64,000 nucleotides of DNA from Malurus cyaneus samueli (taxonomy: Eukaryota > Chordata > Aves > Passeriformes > Maluridae): contig CM019218.1 in assembly GCA_009741485.1 (NCBI GenBank), positions 41,769,894 through 41,833,893 of the forward strand, written 5' to 3'. Of this stretch, positions 36,567-48,000 are shown in pieces. The translations under genes were made by a program, and so were the position numbers. The notes beneath the pieces were generated by a model, which had not been told where the DNA came from, made no database searches, and worked only from the letters and a program-made list of their open reading frames with translations. Each line of letters starts with the position of its first letter. Position 1 is the first letter of the stretch.

Positions 36567-39500
36567 TTAAACTCAGCTCCACCAGCTCTTGAATTTAACT
36601 TGCATACGAGCAGTCTGATCTGTAACGGATTTAGCTATGCAAAAGGAAAAATCCTCTTCGGGTTTGGCCCACAACACAGTAGTATACAAGTACCTGGGCT
36701 GCCACTGCCTCTGCATTATCAGTGCCCCTCACACAGGGCATATTACCCTGTTAGCAGATAGGCTGGTTATTTGATGGTTATCTGCTGGCTCGGTGTAACT
36801 CCTAAAGGAAAGTCCAGGGAGACAAACAATGAGCTTAGGCAAGACCAGGTAGGGGGTCAGAACTCCTCGGTTCAAGTCCTGCGGCTTTAGCCACAAAGTC
36901 ACCTTTCAGCACAGAGATTAGCTGTTCCAAGAGCCAACATTGCTGTCAGATGGGCACCACAGGCAGGTCACACATTAAGAAAGTGTGCATGGAAAGATTT
37001 CCCTCTGTAGGCATTCAGGTCAGCTAGCTGTAGAACCATATTCCATATTCTTCTCAACATACTGGTGAGAAGCTGATAACAGGGTTTTGGTTTTACTGAG
37101 CCAGTCATTAAACAGTGCTGGTCCCACATTACAGAGAAATAGGTTGCAACACAGAGTAAAATGGATCATCTTGAAGTATTTACCTCTGGATATCTGTAAT
37201 TATAAACCTAACATCATCAGCTTCTCTCTCTCCCTGCAGTAAATAATTAACTGCAAAAGAATATTCCTCTTGGCACCATCCTCCCCAATCAATTCTGCTT
37301 TGCAACAATGTGCCGCCTGGATTGCTCGCTGTATCAGTGCCCCGAGTGTTACCCAAACCCCCTTGAAAGACAGAGCAGAGGTGAAACTGTTCAGTACAGA
37401 AGAGACCTTTCCTTCAGGGTACAAGGGGGCATCGTGGCGTACATCCCAGTACTTCAAGCAGACAGCTATGACATACACAGCTTAGCTCATGCACTGCTGC
37501 AACATCACTGCAACCATCAGCGGAGGCGAATCACACACTCTGAGCACTCCCATCACACCCTTCTGGACTGCCTGAGCTTTATTGCCAAGGCAAAGCAAAT
37601 TTCCTCCCCTGATATATAAGGGTTTTCTGTTCCTTTCATTGTTTTTTAAATATCCTCCCCACCCCTAGATTTCATGCAGGGGTAAAAAAAACAAAACAAC
37701 CAAACCACAAATCAAATCAAGTCTTCTTCATAACAGAAAATTAATTTTTAAGAAACTTTAATCTCTGACTACTAGATCCAGGTTGAATATTATGCCTGCT
37801 CTGTCATGCACTATAACCTGAACAATGACCTGTTCACCTCTTGTCACCTACCCTCATCAACCTGAATTTCATACAGACTCTGCAAGTAATAGGTAAACCA
37901 GAAAACATTCAGCACACTCGTTCCTTTTGCCCTACTGAAAGACACCTCCTGGCTGTAAACCCAGCAGAGAAGAAGGATGATGCCAGGAGGAAAACAAAAT
38001 TGCCTGTCAGGAAGGCTGGGTTTGGTCAGACAGCAGATGGAAGCAGGCTGCATACAGATACACAACCAGTGAACACAAAGTCTGCCATTTGATCCTGGTT
38101 GCTTTCTGAAGATACAAAGTCAAATTTACTTTTGAATAAAAGCATAAGAAGAACACAAGCAAAAATGAGAGCTCGGAAAAACCTCCAGAATTGCAGGAAC
38201 ACCCTTCCTGCAACAGCCAGAAAACATGGGGAGAGGCAGAGAAGCATTACCACCAAGCAAATATCTTCATACTCAACACACAGTCTGGGTTTAGTTTTAC
38301 ATTTTTACGGGTTTAAACACATACCAGATTTAGTTGAGTTGACTATGAAGTGCTCAATAAAAATCTCAACCAGGAAGGTAGAGAAAGAGAGGGAAAAAAG
38401 GCTAATTTAGACTAAAAAATCATGGAAAGAAGTTCAAAAAAGGGGTTCAAGAAAGAGGCAGAAGAAAGAATGGAAAGAAAACCATGACACAAAGGAGATA
38501 AATGAAACAGATACCAGGAACAGTTCAGGAAAAGATAAACCATGCAGAAATGGAATAAAAACTGGAAGGGAAAGATAAGAAAACGAGGAACATGCCATGG
38601 CAGATCAGTTGAACAGCAGCTAGCAAATAGATAATTTATTTAATCTCATCTGTATTTGTCAAATAATTTTGTTTGTTTTATTAACACTCTTTTGTTGCCT
38701 TCAACCAGGTATAGAGCTGATCAAATATGTCATAAATACATTACTGAATTAATACAAGTAAAATTCAAATATGTTCAACATTTTTACCTCCTGCTTAATA
38801 AGCTCTGGTTCAAACTTTACAGTTCAAAAATGTTAAAATAGAGAGCTGGTAATAAATTAGTTGAAGATTACTTGAAGCACAACCATTTTGCTTTTCCTAG
38901 ACTGACAAAAATACAGTATACTATATAACTCATCTTGAGAGATAGGAGACATTTTTACCTTCATCATCCTCCCAGAAGGAATCCCTCTCTATAGGCAGTA
39001 CTTTTTGTCTTTATTTTTTTGAATGTTTGCCCTTCAAACAGGATTTTTCACCCCAAGAAAACCTGGTGAGCTCCAAGTGCAGCCTAAGAGAAAGGTAAAT
39101 TTTGGGGTACACCAGTACCAGGAGGCAAGGCAGTGGGAGCCATATCCAGCCAAGAAGCAAATGTTTATTTTGTGAGCTGAGCTTTGCTCCTCTTAAAAGG
39201 AAGTCAGGTGAAAGATGGACTAGGATGCCTCAGGATCTCTACTCACACAGGGAAAAGTTTCCCACATTATCAGCAGCCCTTTCCAAACCTCCCAAGGAGA
39301 ACCAGGGGAAAAAAAAAGTAAATTGGCAGTTTTTCAGCCTGCTTTTCTTCCCCCTCCCCCAAAGCAACAGCAAGGTCCCCTTGAGATGCCTCAGACCACG
39401 GGGTGAAAGCCACCAAGACAAACCACCGCCACATGCGTGGTGGCAGGGCTGCCAGGGAGCCCTGGGAAGCACCAGCAGGCTCAATAAGGAAACCGTGGCC

Positions 39501-40599
39501 AAGGCTTTCTAGGCCGACATCAGAAGAACACGAGGCTACTCCCACTGCTGCTCTACCTTCACCACTGGCAGCAGCCAAGAATCAAACTTGCCACAGGAGA
39601 GAACCACACCAAGGGCAACTCCCTGGGGCCGGAAAAGCGTCCCTCAGGTCATAAGTCTTGTTTAAATATCTCAGAAATATCCCAAACTGAGATCATTATT
39701 GCTAATTACAAGATCATTTTTATGTAAACATGAAGGGTATTACCACGCATACTTCATCTCTTTTTAATTAAAAGAAGTAAGAGCTTCGCTGAGATAAAAA
39801 AATAGACATGCTGACAGCTCCCACCCAAAAGCAGACTTTTCTGCAGTGATAACACCCATCAGCCTCCAGACCCACCAAGGAGACTGAAGAGGGAAATCAA
39901 TCAGCATCAGCCTTCCCAGTGCTGAAAAGAAGTAGCTGGCACATTATTAATCACACAGGGAAAACGTTTTACAAGGAGAAGGAAAGGACCAGACACACAT
40001 AGGGGGATACACATGGATTCGGTCATGGCTGTCTTAAAAACACTCAGGAAAATCACACAAATCACCAGCTGCAGGACTAAAATATTCAGAACTCTGAACA
40101 ATAAACACATCAGCAATTCTGACTCCAGCAACACTTCAGCTGAAGCCCACACCAAACCTCATGTGTTTTCCTCCATTCAAACCCAGTTCCTGCTCCAAGC
40201 TGTACATCTACCCATGCCAACCAGACTGGAGTGCACCATGACACCAAGAGTACATCATCACCAAGCGGTCATACCCCTTCTGCATTTCAAAGACCTTGCC
40301 AGGAGCAACTTGCACATCACAGCCTACAAGAGATATGGCCATCCAGCTTAGGACACCAAAACAGTCAATGGCTTGACTTGCCATTCAATGGCTTAAACAA
40401 GCCATTCCTGCTGCACAATCCTGTTTCCAGCTGTCTTAAGCATTTCTCCAGCCTCTCCAGAGTTCACCAGTCCACTCTGACTTCTCATGGTCTCTTTTGT
40501 CTCCACCTAAGCTCCACTGCTGGAGGAAATTTAAAACACATCCCCAATCAGGACCTGTAAGGGCCAAAGGAGCCATCAGATGCACCTCCACTTGGGGTG

Positions 40600-42360
40600 A
40601 AGAGGCTGCACCCGTGGATGCCGCGCAGGGCAGCAGGGCAGAGGCAGCCTCGGCACGCCACAGAGCCCCGGCGGCGTGCGTCCCTAGGAGGGAGGGAGGT
40701 GTCACCAGCTCCGCAGAGCTGCATGCTCGCAGAACGGGGGACCTCGCTCACTTGCTTACGGATGCACACAAATACCTGCGCCTCCGTCACCTGCCCGCCC
40801 CACCGCGCCTCGCCCCGGGCCTGCCGACGCCTGGCACCGCCACGGAGCTCGTCTCTCCTCCAGGGTGCGGAGCCCAGCAGGCACCTGCTTTGGCCAAGAG
40901 TGGGGAGCCTAGTGCTCCCCCTTGGAATCACCATAGGAGCAGTGTGGGAGATGCAAGGGGATGAGGGCAGACGGGTGCAGTGGGCTGCAAACTGGGGGTG
41001 CGTGGAAGAGGAGGTGAAGAGGGCTGCCGCTAAAGGATATGGAGGGGGAGGGAGAGGGCAAGGGTGGGAAGGAAAGAGGGCTGCAGCTTGGGGGAGGGAG
41101 GACAGGAGGAGTGCACAACTGAGTGCAGAAGGAGGACGGGATGGAGGGCAGAGAGAATGGAGGGCAAATGGAGTGCGGAGGCTGTGGCTCGGTGGTACCC
41201 CACCACCCTCCCACTCCGGCGGCCTGCCGGGGCTGGGGTCGGCAGGCAGCGCCCAGGCAGCAGAGTCATGGGGCGGCCAGGTGAGCAGGTGGGTGGCCGC
41301 CAGGCCCCGACAGCCCTGGGCCCCGCCGCCGCCCACCGGGGCCGAGGGTCCTCCCGCTCACCGCCGCCCCGGGCACGGCGGGGGCAGCCCCGCACATCGG
41401 GGGTACGACTCGGCGGCAAGGAGAACAGCCCCGCTAACAGGTGGCGGCGGCGGCGCTGCCGACCCGTCCCCGCCGAGCCGGTGGGCGCTGCCCCTCCGCG
41501 ACGGCGCGTCCCACCCACCCCGACCCAGCGCCAGCCCGCTCCCGGCGGTCACTCACCGGCTCGTCCACCCAGTCGGGCGGATGCGTCTGGAGAGCGGGGC
41601 GCAGAAGTTTAACCCGGGTAAGAGTATTATTCGCGTTTGCCCTTCCAACGGAGAAAAAACCAAACTAGACGAGGCGCCCCCCCAGGCGGGCGAAACCCCG
41701 CTCCGCTCCTCCCCGCCGGGGGCTTCAGCCGCGCGTCGGCCCGGCGGCGAGGGAGTTTCCACCGCGGTGGTGGAGGCGCCCCGGCGTGCCGCGCCCGCCC
41801 CGCATTGGCACGGGGCGCCGGGGCGCTGTGCCGCCGCCGCGCCCGGACAATGTCGTGCGGGGGGAGCGGGAGCGGAGCGGAGCGGGAGCGCGCCCCGCCG
41901 GCGGCCGCGGCACAACGCCCAGCCCGCCGCCCCCCCCGCCGCTCGGCGCCCGCCCGCCGCCCCGGATTGGCGGCCCCCGCCGCCTCCGCCCTCCGGGTGG
42001 GCGCGCCGCCCGTCAATCACTCGCCCGCTGCCGCCCGGCGCGGCCCGGCCGCGGCGGTCCCTGGGGCGGCGGCGGCGGCCCGGGGGGGGCCGGCGGCTGC
42101 AGGGGGACCGGGCGCTGCCTCGCCCCGCCGGGTGACCCCTGCTGCCTCCGCGCCCCGGGAGCTGCCGCGATCGCGTCCTGTCCGCTCGGGAAGCCGGCTG
42201 CTCTTCCCGCCCAGCGGCGGCCCTTCTGCAGGAGCGCCCCGCAGCCGAGGTGAGGGGAAGGCCTGGCGGCCGCCGCTCCCGCAGCCCGCCCTTCCCCGCG
42301 GGACTGCCCGGGGCTGCGCTGCCTTTGTCGGAGGCGTTCTGGGGAGGAAGACCCCTGAAA
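40600..42360. promoter_or_regulatory. HRAS: CpG island 1, proposed HRAS promoter (possibly bidirectional)
   Basis: Base composition changes sharply to very GC-rich with dense CG dinucleotides, strongest at 41200-42300. CCAAT boxes in the HRAS orientation lie at 41808-41804 and 41970-41966 (ATTGG on the plus strand) among many GC boxes, and no clear TATA box is seen. This matches the TATA-less, GC-box and CCAAT-type promoter known for mammalian HRAS. Plus-strand donor-like sites at about 41281 (CAG|GTGAGC) and 42249 (GAG|GTGAGG) suggest transcription may also leave in the opposite direction. The long open frames across this region are a by-product of high GC. Confidence 0.75.
41557..41720 (-). 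other. HRAS: Candidate HRAS non-coding exon 1
   Basis: A near-ideal donor, GAGCCG|GTGAGT on the minus strand, ends at 41557. A CCAAT box about 250 bases upstream (41808-41804) makes a start site around 41700-41750 reasonable, but that start is a guess. Other minus-strand donor-like sites, near 41352 and 40795, could be used instead or as well. Only the donor itself is seen directly. Confidence 0.45.
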
Positions 42361-44640
42361 TGTAGTGTCGATTGCCACTCACGGTCCTGCCTGATAACCC
42401 CTTGCGCTAAACTCGGCTCACAGGGTGCTTTTATCTGGCCCCTGGAAATGCCTAGAAAAATAGATGACTCCAAATTATTCAAGTGCAGTTAAGGCCACAA
42501 AAGAAAAGACACCTGAAGTGGCTCTGTATAAGGCAGATGGGGTCCAATTAAGCTTAGCAGCAGAGATACGCACTGTCTGAGCAGAATTGCTGCAATTTCA
42601 GGTGGAGGTCCGAGCGTGGTAAAAGGTTCTTGTCTGATCCTATCTGGGTCCCACAAATAGGATCTGCTGAACCAGAACTAGTAAATATTGATGGACTGAG
42701 GCTTCATGTCCTGAAATCAGGTCTGCCAATGCAGTGCTTCCCATTCTGTCCCAGTACACCAGACATTTTCTACCATTAGGCACTGTGATTCCCCTGTTAC
42801 TATTTGGAAACTGGATGGTGGATTGCATAGTCACTGTATTATCCAGCAGCTTGCAGAAGTAATCAAGCGTTGATGCAGAATATGATGTCAAATAAAGTAC
42901 ACACTCCTGGTACTGGAAAAGCACTGTTCTCTCTGACATATGTTTCAAGCACACTTCCACAATTTATTGTTTCCATTAAAAAGTATCTAGTAATCTGAAA
43001 ATCGATCTAAAAACCATTGTTCTAGATATTATGCTTGACACATAATAAAAAGAAAGCTCATGCCCTGCAGAGCTTGTAGCAAGAGCAGATTAAACATGTT
43101 CTAAGGATTCCCATTGAGACAGTTATGCGGGTTTTCTCAGGTCTCGAAAACGTGTTGCACCAGTACAAACAAACCTGCCAGAGCACTTTTCCAAAAACCA
43201 GCACACAAACACACAGGTCCAAACAAAAAGGCTGAAGCATTAACCTACCTTGAAACTCTCCCTTTGCTTCTAACAAGCCCTGCTGACTCTGAATGACCTC
43301 TCAGTTCTCCACAGAAGCGAGGGCCGCAGCTCATGGAAACGCAGCATCTCTCCCGAGCGAGCTGAGGGCAGAGCAGCAGCACACACAAAGGTGATGGGTT
43401 TCTCCACAGGCAGACACACGCACGCACCGTGCACCGCCTCTCCGGGTTACCTGTCTCGTCTTGTTTTAGCCATTTCTAACGAGCAGGCAGGGTACTGGAG
43501 CATGCAGAAATCTTGCTTTTTGAAGCACCCTGAAAACGGGCTCATGTTTTTTGGTACCTAGGTGGCCCAGAAGAACTTTTCAGGGAGCAAGCACCAAATA
43601 GTAAAATAGGCACAGCTATGGAGGAGTCTCAGCTTCATGCCTCTTGGGCTTCTCAGTGACCTACAAGAACCAAGAATCTCCAGCAGATGAGACTGAAACT
43701 GCCTCTCTTGCTCATTCTTCAGTGCCAGATCACATCAGGCTATAAGATACCTGAGGACGATTTGTTTGCAGACTGCTGGAAGACAGAGATGGAATCACCT
43801 ATTGGTGAGTCATAACCACACAACTGCATCGGGGAGATGGCACAGACTTGCAAAGGCACAGATAGTGATAATACCTTAAAAGTGTCTTCTTCCCCTCTAC
43901 TTTTTGACAAAAAAGCAAAATATTTGGACTAGATCATCAGCTGTGGCAAAGCAATGTAACTCCACTGCTTTTGTCAGGGCACAGATTTACACTTTCTGAG
44001 GTTATAGCCCATTCTGTTTATTAAATATTGTTCTTCTTGAGCAGATTTTTACTTCCTTTATTTCAAGTTGAGTTTTACTCTTGGAAAACGTCTAGCTTGC
44101 AGTACTCTTGTAAACCTTGCTTGACAGGAGAGGAAGGCTAATCAAATACTGGGTCCACTGGCATGCAGAGCAATAAAAAGGAAAGTGAGAGTATCTCAGG
44201 TCCTTACTGCCACAGTAAAACTCCAAAAACAAAATCTGCAGTAGAGCTGTTCTATCTGTCCTATACCTTCAATTTTTCATGATTGTTTTCACCAAACTGT
44301 ATTTAGCTTGCAGTTGGAAGGCTATAACTCATAGACATGCTTATCCTGTCTTGGCTTTTGTAGCAACACTCTAAATTCGGTTTGTGAAGGTACATCACCG
44401 ATTTTTGTAGGTGCTTTGATCCAGAAATAACTCCTTGATATTTTCACCCCCACTTTAACTTCTGCAAGAGGGGAGCTTTAGACAAGACATAAGCTTAGCT
44501 GTCCACCATGTGACATACAGACTTATGCCAAGAGTTTAGTGAGCAGCTGAACTTGCTCATCAGCTACAGATCAAGGCTATCCCTGGCATTTTTGAAATTA
44601 GAGTATTTTTGGGAGTGATTTCTAGTAGAAACACCCAAGT
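42361..44640. other. Non-coding interval between CpG island 1 and the pyrimidine microsatellite
   Basis: Ordinary, roughly half-AT sequence with no exon of recognisable coding content on either strand. It may be intronic to a plus-strand transcript leaving CpG island 1, which I cannot confirm. Confidence 0.5.
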
Positions 44641-44647
44641 GAAATTA

Positions 44648-44652
44648 CTCTC

Positions 44653-44706
<54 letters not shown>

Positions 44707-45052
44707 TTTCTTCCTTTCTTCCTTCCTTTCTTCCTTTCTTTCTTTCTTCCTTTCTTTCTTCCTCTCTTTCTTCCTTCCTCTCTTTCTTCCTTCCTCTCTT
44801 TCTTCCTTCCTCTCTTTCTTTCTTCCTCTCTTTCTTTCTTCCTCTCTTTCTTTCTCCCTTTCTCCCTTTTCCTTCCTTCCTTCCTTCCTTCCTTCCTTCC
44901 TTCCTTCCTTCCTTCCTTCCTTCCTTCCTTCCTTCCGCGCCTTCCGCGCCTTCCGCGCCTTCCGCGCCTTCCGCGCCTTCCTTCCTTCTACTTCCTTCCT
45001 TCCTTCCTTCGCGCTTTCTTCCTTCCGCGCCTTCCTTCCTTTCTTTTCTCCC
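44648..45052. repeat. Compound CTTT/CTTC polypyrimidine microsatellite, about 400 bp
   Basis: The plus strand is almost pure pyrimidine: CTTT units first, then mixed CTTT, CTTC and CTCTTT units, then a near-perfect block of CTTC tetramers at about 44873-44936. Five exact tandem copies of GCGCCTTCC follow at 44937-44981, with related copies at 45011 and 45027. The open frame through it, rich in Phe, Leu and Ser, is a repeat artefact. Such mirror-symmetric purine/pyrimidine tracts can form triplex DNA, and length is likely to vary between individuals or be misassembled. Confidence 0.95.
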
Positions 45053-48000
45053 TAATTAAAAACTCAACAGAACATAAAAAGGTTTTGATTATGAAAATCA
45101 TCAACAAAGTAGGCAACAGTAATTTTTTAGCTTCACATCGATATGTATTTAAATATATCCAGATATACGCTGTATTTTTGAAATGATGGAGGGTGTATCA
45201 GTTCTCAGACATAGAGAGTAGATTAGTGGTATCAGTTGCTATTGTTGTTCTGAGTCTTCTGTTGTTTCACCGTATCTGCAAGTTTACCTGACTTTTAATC
45301 ATGCAGACTGCTTTCTGTTTTTTTCCATGGCTTTTGAGCTCTCCCTGGTCCATTTTCCTGGATGCGCACATTTTCTGTGTAACTGAAACTTTCTTGGAAA
45401 GTGGTTGCAAGGATGACTCTGTCACTGTGGTCCCTTTAACAATGTTTCTGAGACCATACTGAGAAAAGCAGAGATCCCTGTGAGTTTTACTTCCCCATTG
45501 CACCATATTCTTCATGATTTTTTAATTTAGTCCTCCTGTAGATACACCAGACTCAAGAAACCTGCAAGCCCTTTTCTCATACCGGGATGTTTTCTTGCTC
45601 ATCTCTCCTGAGTTTAGAAGACAAATAGTGTCGTGGTGGAAAGCGAACTGATAAGCAATGAACTTTTAAAAATTTCTATCTTTCTAAGGAATGCAAATTG
45701 TTTCCTTGTAATATTTGACAAAGTAACACAAGTAACTTGCTATAGCAACCAGCTTCTGAAACAAAAAAAAAAAGTTATCATTACAAGGTGCTCCTGTTAT
45801 TGCTATAACAGGGAAAGAGGCTGAGACCTTACCAGTTTTGTTCACTTGTGTGCCATGCATCATCTAGGTAGCAGAACCTGTCAGCAGAAGTTTGTGTTAG
45901 ATTCTGTGCAAATCATCTGCCTTGTGGGCCTGATACTTGGATCAAAGCTGAAGTGCAGTCAGAAGGAAAGAAAGAAGTGTTCCGAAGAATTGAAGCAAGG
46001 CTGGATTCTCAGAAACACAAGGGCAAATTCATTTCTGCAGCAAGCTGATGCAGCTCTGAAGATGCCAGTAAGGGATGAACCAATTCTGAAATTAATTTCA
46101 CTTGCATTCTCTGACAGTCTCCATTCTTTTTCTTTATTTTTTTTAAAGTGAAATAAGTCTGTGGATCTGTAAGTATTTTGGAGTCACCTGGGACAGAGGA
46201 TAGAAGGACAGACTTATTGCCACAAGCTTGCTTGGATTAGAGAGTGAATTTAGAAATGGCAAAGAGAATCAGCTAAGGGCAGAGAGGGGAAACCGTCACA
46301 GTTACCACAATGGGAGGAAATAAAAACTGAGTTTTGTTAGCTCAGAGGAGGACAATTTTGAAAACTGCTTTTTGTGCAAAGAGTCACAGAGGCCAGTGGA
46401 ACTACCTTGTGCTGAGGATAGACTCATTTGTAGATCCAGAGTGGGTCTAGGGCATACACAAAATGTTTGCTTTACTCCAGAGCGGGAAAGGATCTCTTCT
46501 GTGGGACAGTCTTGAAAAGTGAAGGAAAAACTGAAAGTTTTTTAATCCCTTGACTACTGATTTGAGCCACAAGTAACACCCGTCCAATTGTGTAATGGAA
46601 TTAAGTGTATGCTCCCCTTTCTATTTAAAAAACACTCTCTCCCAGTAAAAACTTATGCTGTTGATGCAGAAGTGTAAGGCTTGAGAAACAGTGGCCAGCA
46701 TTCTGAGCTGCCTGAGGCCTAGCTGAATTCACAGGTAAAATTCTTGTGACTCATGAACAGTCCTCTTCTAGCTTTCTGGTGAGGCTGTAGAGAAAATGCT
46801 GCTAGGTTATAAACCCTGACAATAGCATGAGTTGAAAAGAAGCGTTTGAAAGCAACTCCTAATGTATCAGATAAATCTATGTGAGATGTGAAGCTGGAGT
46901 TCACTCTTGACAACGAATTCTTATACTGTGAGCGACTGACTGTAAAAAGACTTCGGGAAAAATCTGAGTCTCCTGCAGCACAAAGAAACCATGAGGTAAA
47001 TGAAAGTCTTCTCAAAGAAACCATTCTAAAACTGTTCAACACTATAATTTAACACAGTCTCCTAGAGACTGGGAAAAGTCAGCGGGCTAATCCTTACTGC
47101 AGGTTGTACTAAAAGAGACATAGCCAGAAGAGACATCATAAATGTGAAATGTCACAAGCATATACTGTCATCCCAAGGGCCTGGGAATCTTGGAGATACC
47201 TAAGATTTGGAAGCAGCGAGGTCTCTCTCCAATTGAGAGACTACACAGAGAAAAAAATAGAAGACCAGTCAGTCCAGGCTGCAAAAGGTTTTTAAGACAG
47301 ACACTGAACTGGAGAGATCTCCTGGAGTAATCAATTAACAAAAGAAAACACTGAATTAATTAATCAATCTTCAATAAATCAACAAAATCTTCCTCTTTAT
47401 CGCCTCCAAAGACGTGACATTGCTTCACGTGACCCAGGCAGTGAATGGGACCACTTAGTTTTTAATCCCCAAAATAATGGCATTATTATTTGCATTAATA
47501 TTCAATTAAATTCTACTAAATAAGAGTGCTCAGGCTTCTTTTAACTAAACTTGAAATGTTATAGAAGAATCTGGGTGGGCAGAGCAAAACAGTCAGTTCT
47601 GGAGGGTTATCTAATCCAGGACAGGATCTTTCTTGTCACGGTTTTCCTTTCTGAAATAAGCAAGGCAGCATCTTGTCAGGTGTCTGGCCCAAGCTTTACT
47701 AAAGCTAGAAAGAGGAAAGATTCCTGTTGACTGAAATAAATTTTGCTAACTGTTGGATTTGATCAGTTTTGAAGAGAAACTAGAAACTTGCAGAGAAAGA
47801 TGCTCTGGTATCACAGAAGTGGAAGGTTTTGTAATCAGAGCTTGGAAGTGGACGGAGATCTATGTTCCATAGTTTAAAAATACGGACAGCTGCTGATTCT
47901 GATTTTTTACTATTAAAAACCCCACAGTCCAAACACACACAAACACACGCACAAAAGATAATTCAAAAACTGGTCAGCCTTCTTGTAGAGACAATGGAAA

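Larger units (their letters stand above)
12427..41556 (-). other. HRAS: Proposed HRAS first intron (5' UTR), about 29 kb
   Basis: The interval lies between the acceptor at 12426 and the best upstream donor at 41557. I found no convincing coding exon, tRNA or other RNA gene on either strand; the open frames are short and lack known domains. It contains SINE-like remnants near 22905-22975 and 34190-34310, a TG repeat at 25681-25706 and a CA repeat at 36552-36566. AT-rich candidate regulatory stretches lie near 17420-17560, 21780-21900 and 26240-26420. Whether it is one intron or holds extra leader exons cannot be decided without transcripts. Confidence 0.5.

Noticed and set aside
36862..36890. 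tRNA-like B-box, GGTTCAAGTCC
   Set aside because: The flanking five bases do not pair into a T stem and no A box, anticodon arm or acceptor stem can be drawn; at most a decayed SINE fragment.
40597..42135. A 512-codon plus-strand open frame, and overlapping frames of up to about 300 codons on the minus strand, across CpG island 1
   Set aside because: High GC removes stop codons in all frames at once; the translations are low-complexity Pro/Arg/Ala/Gly with no domain, and promoter features occupy the same bases.
44609..45055. 148-codon Phe/Leu/Ser-rich open frame
   Set aside because: It is a direct translation of the CTTT/CTTC microsatellite.
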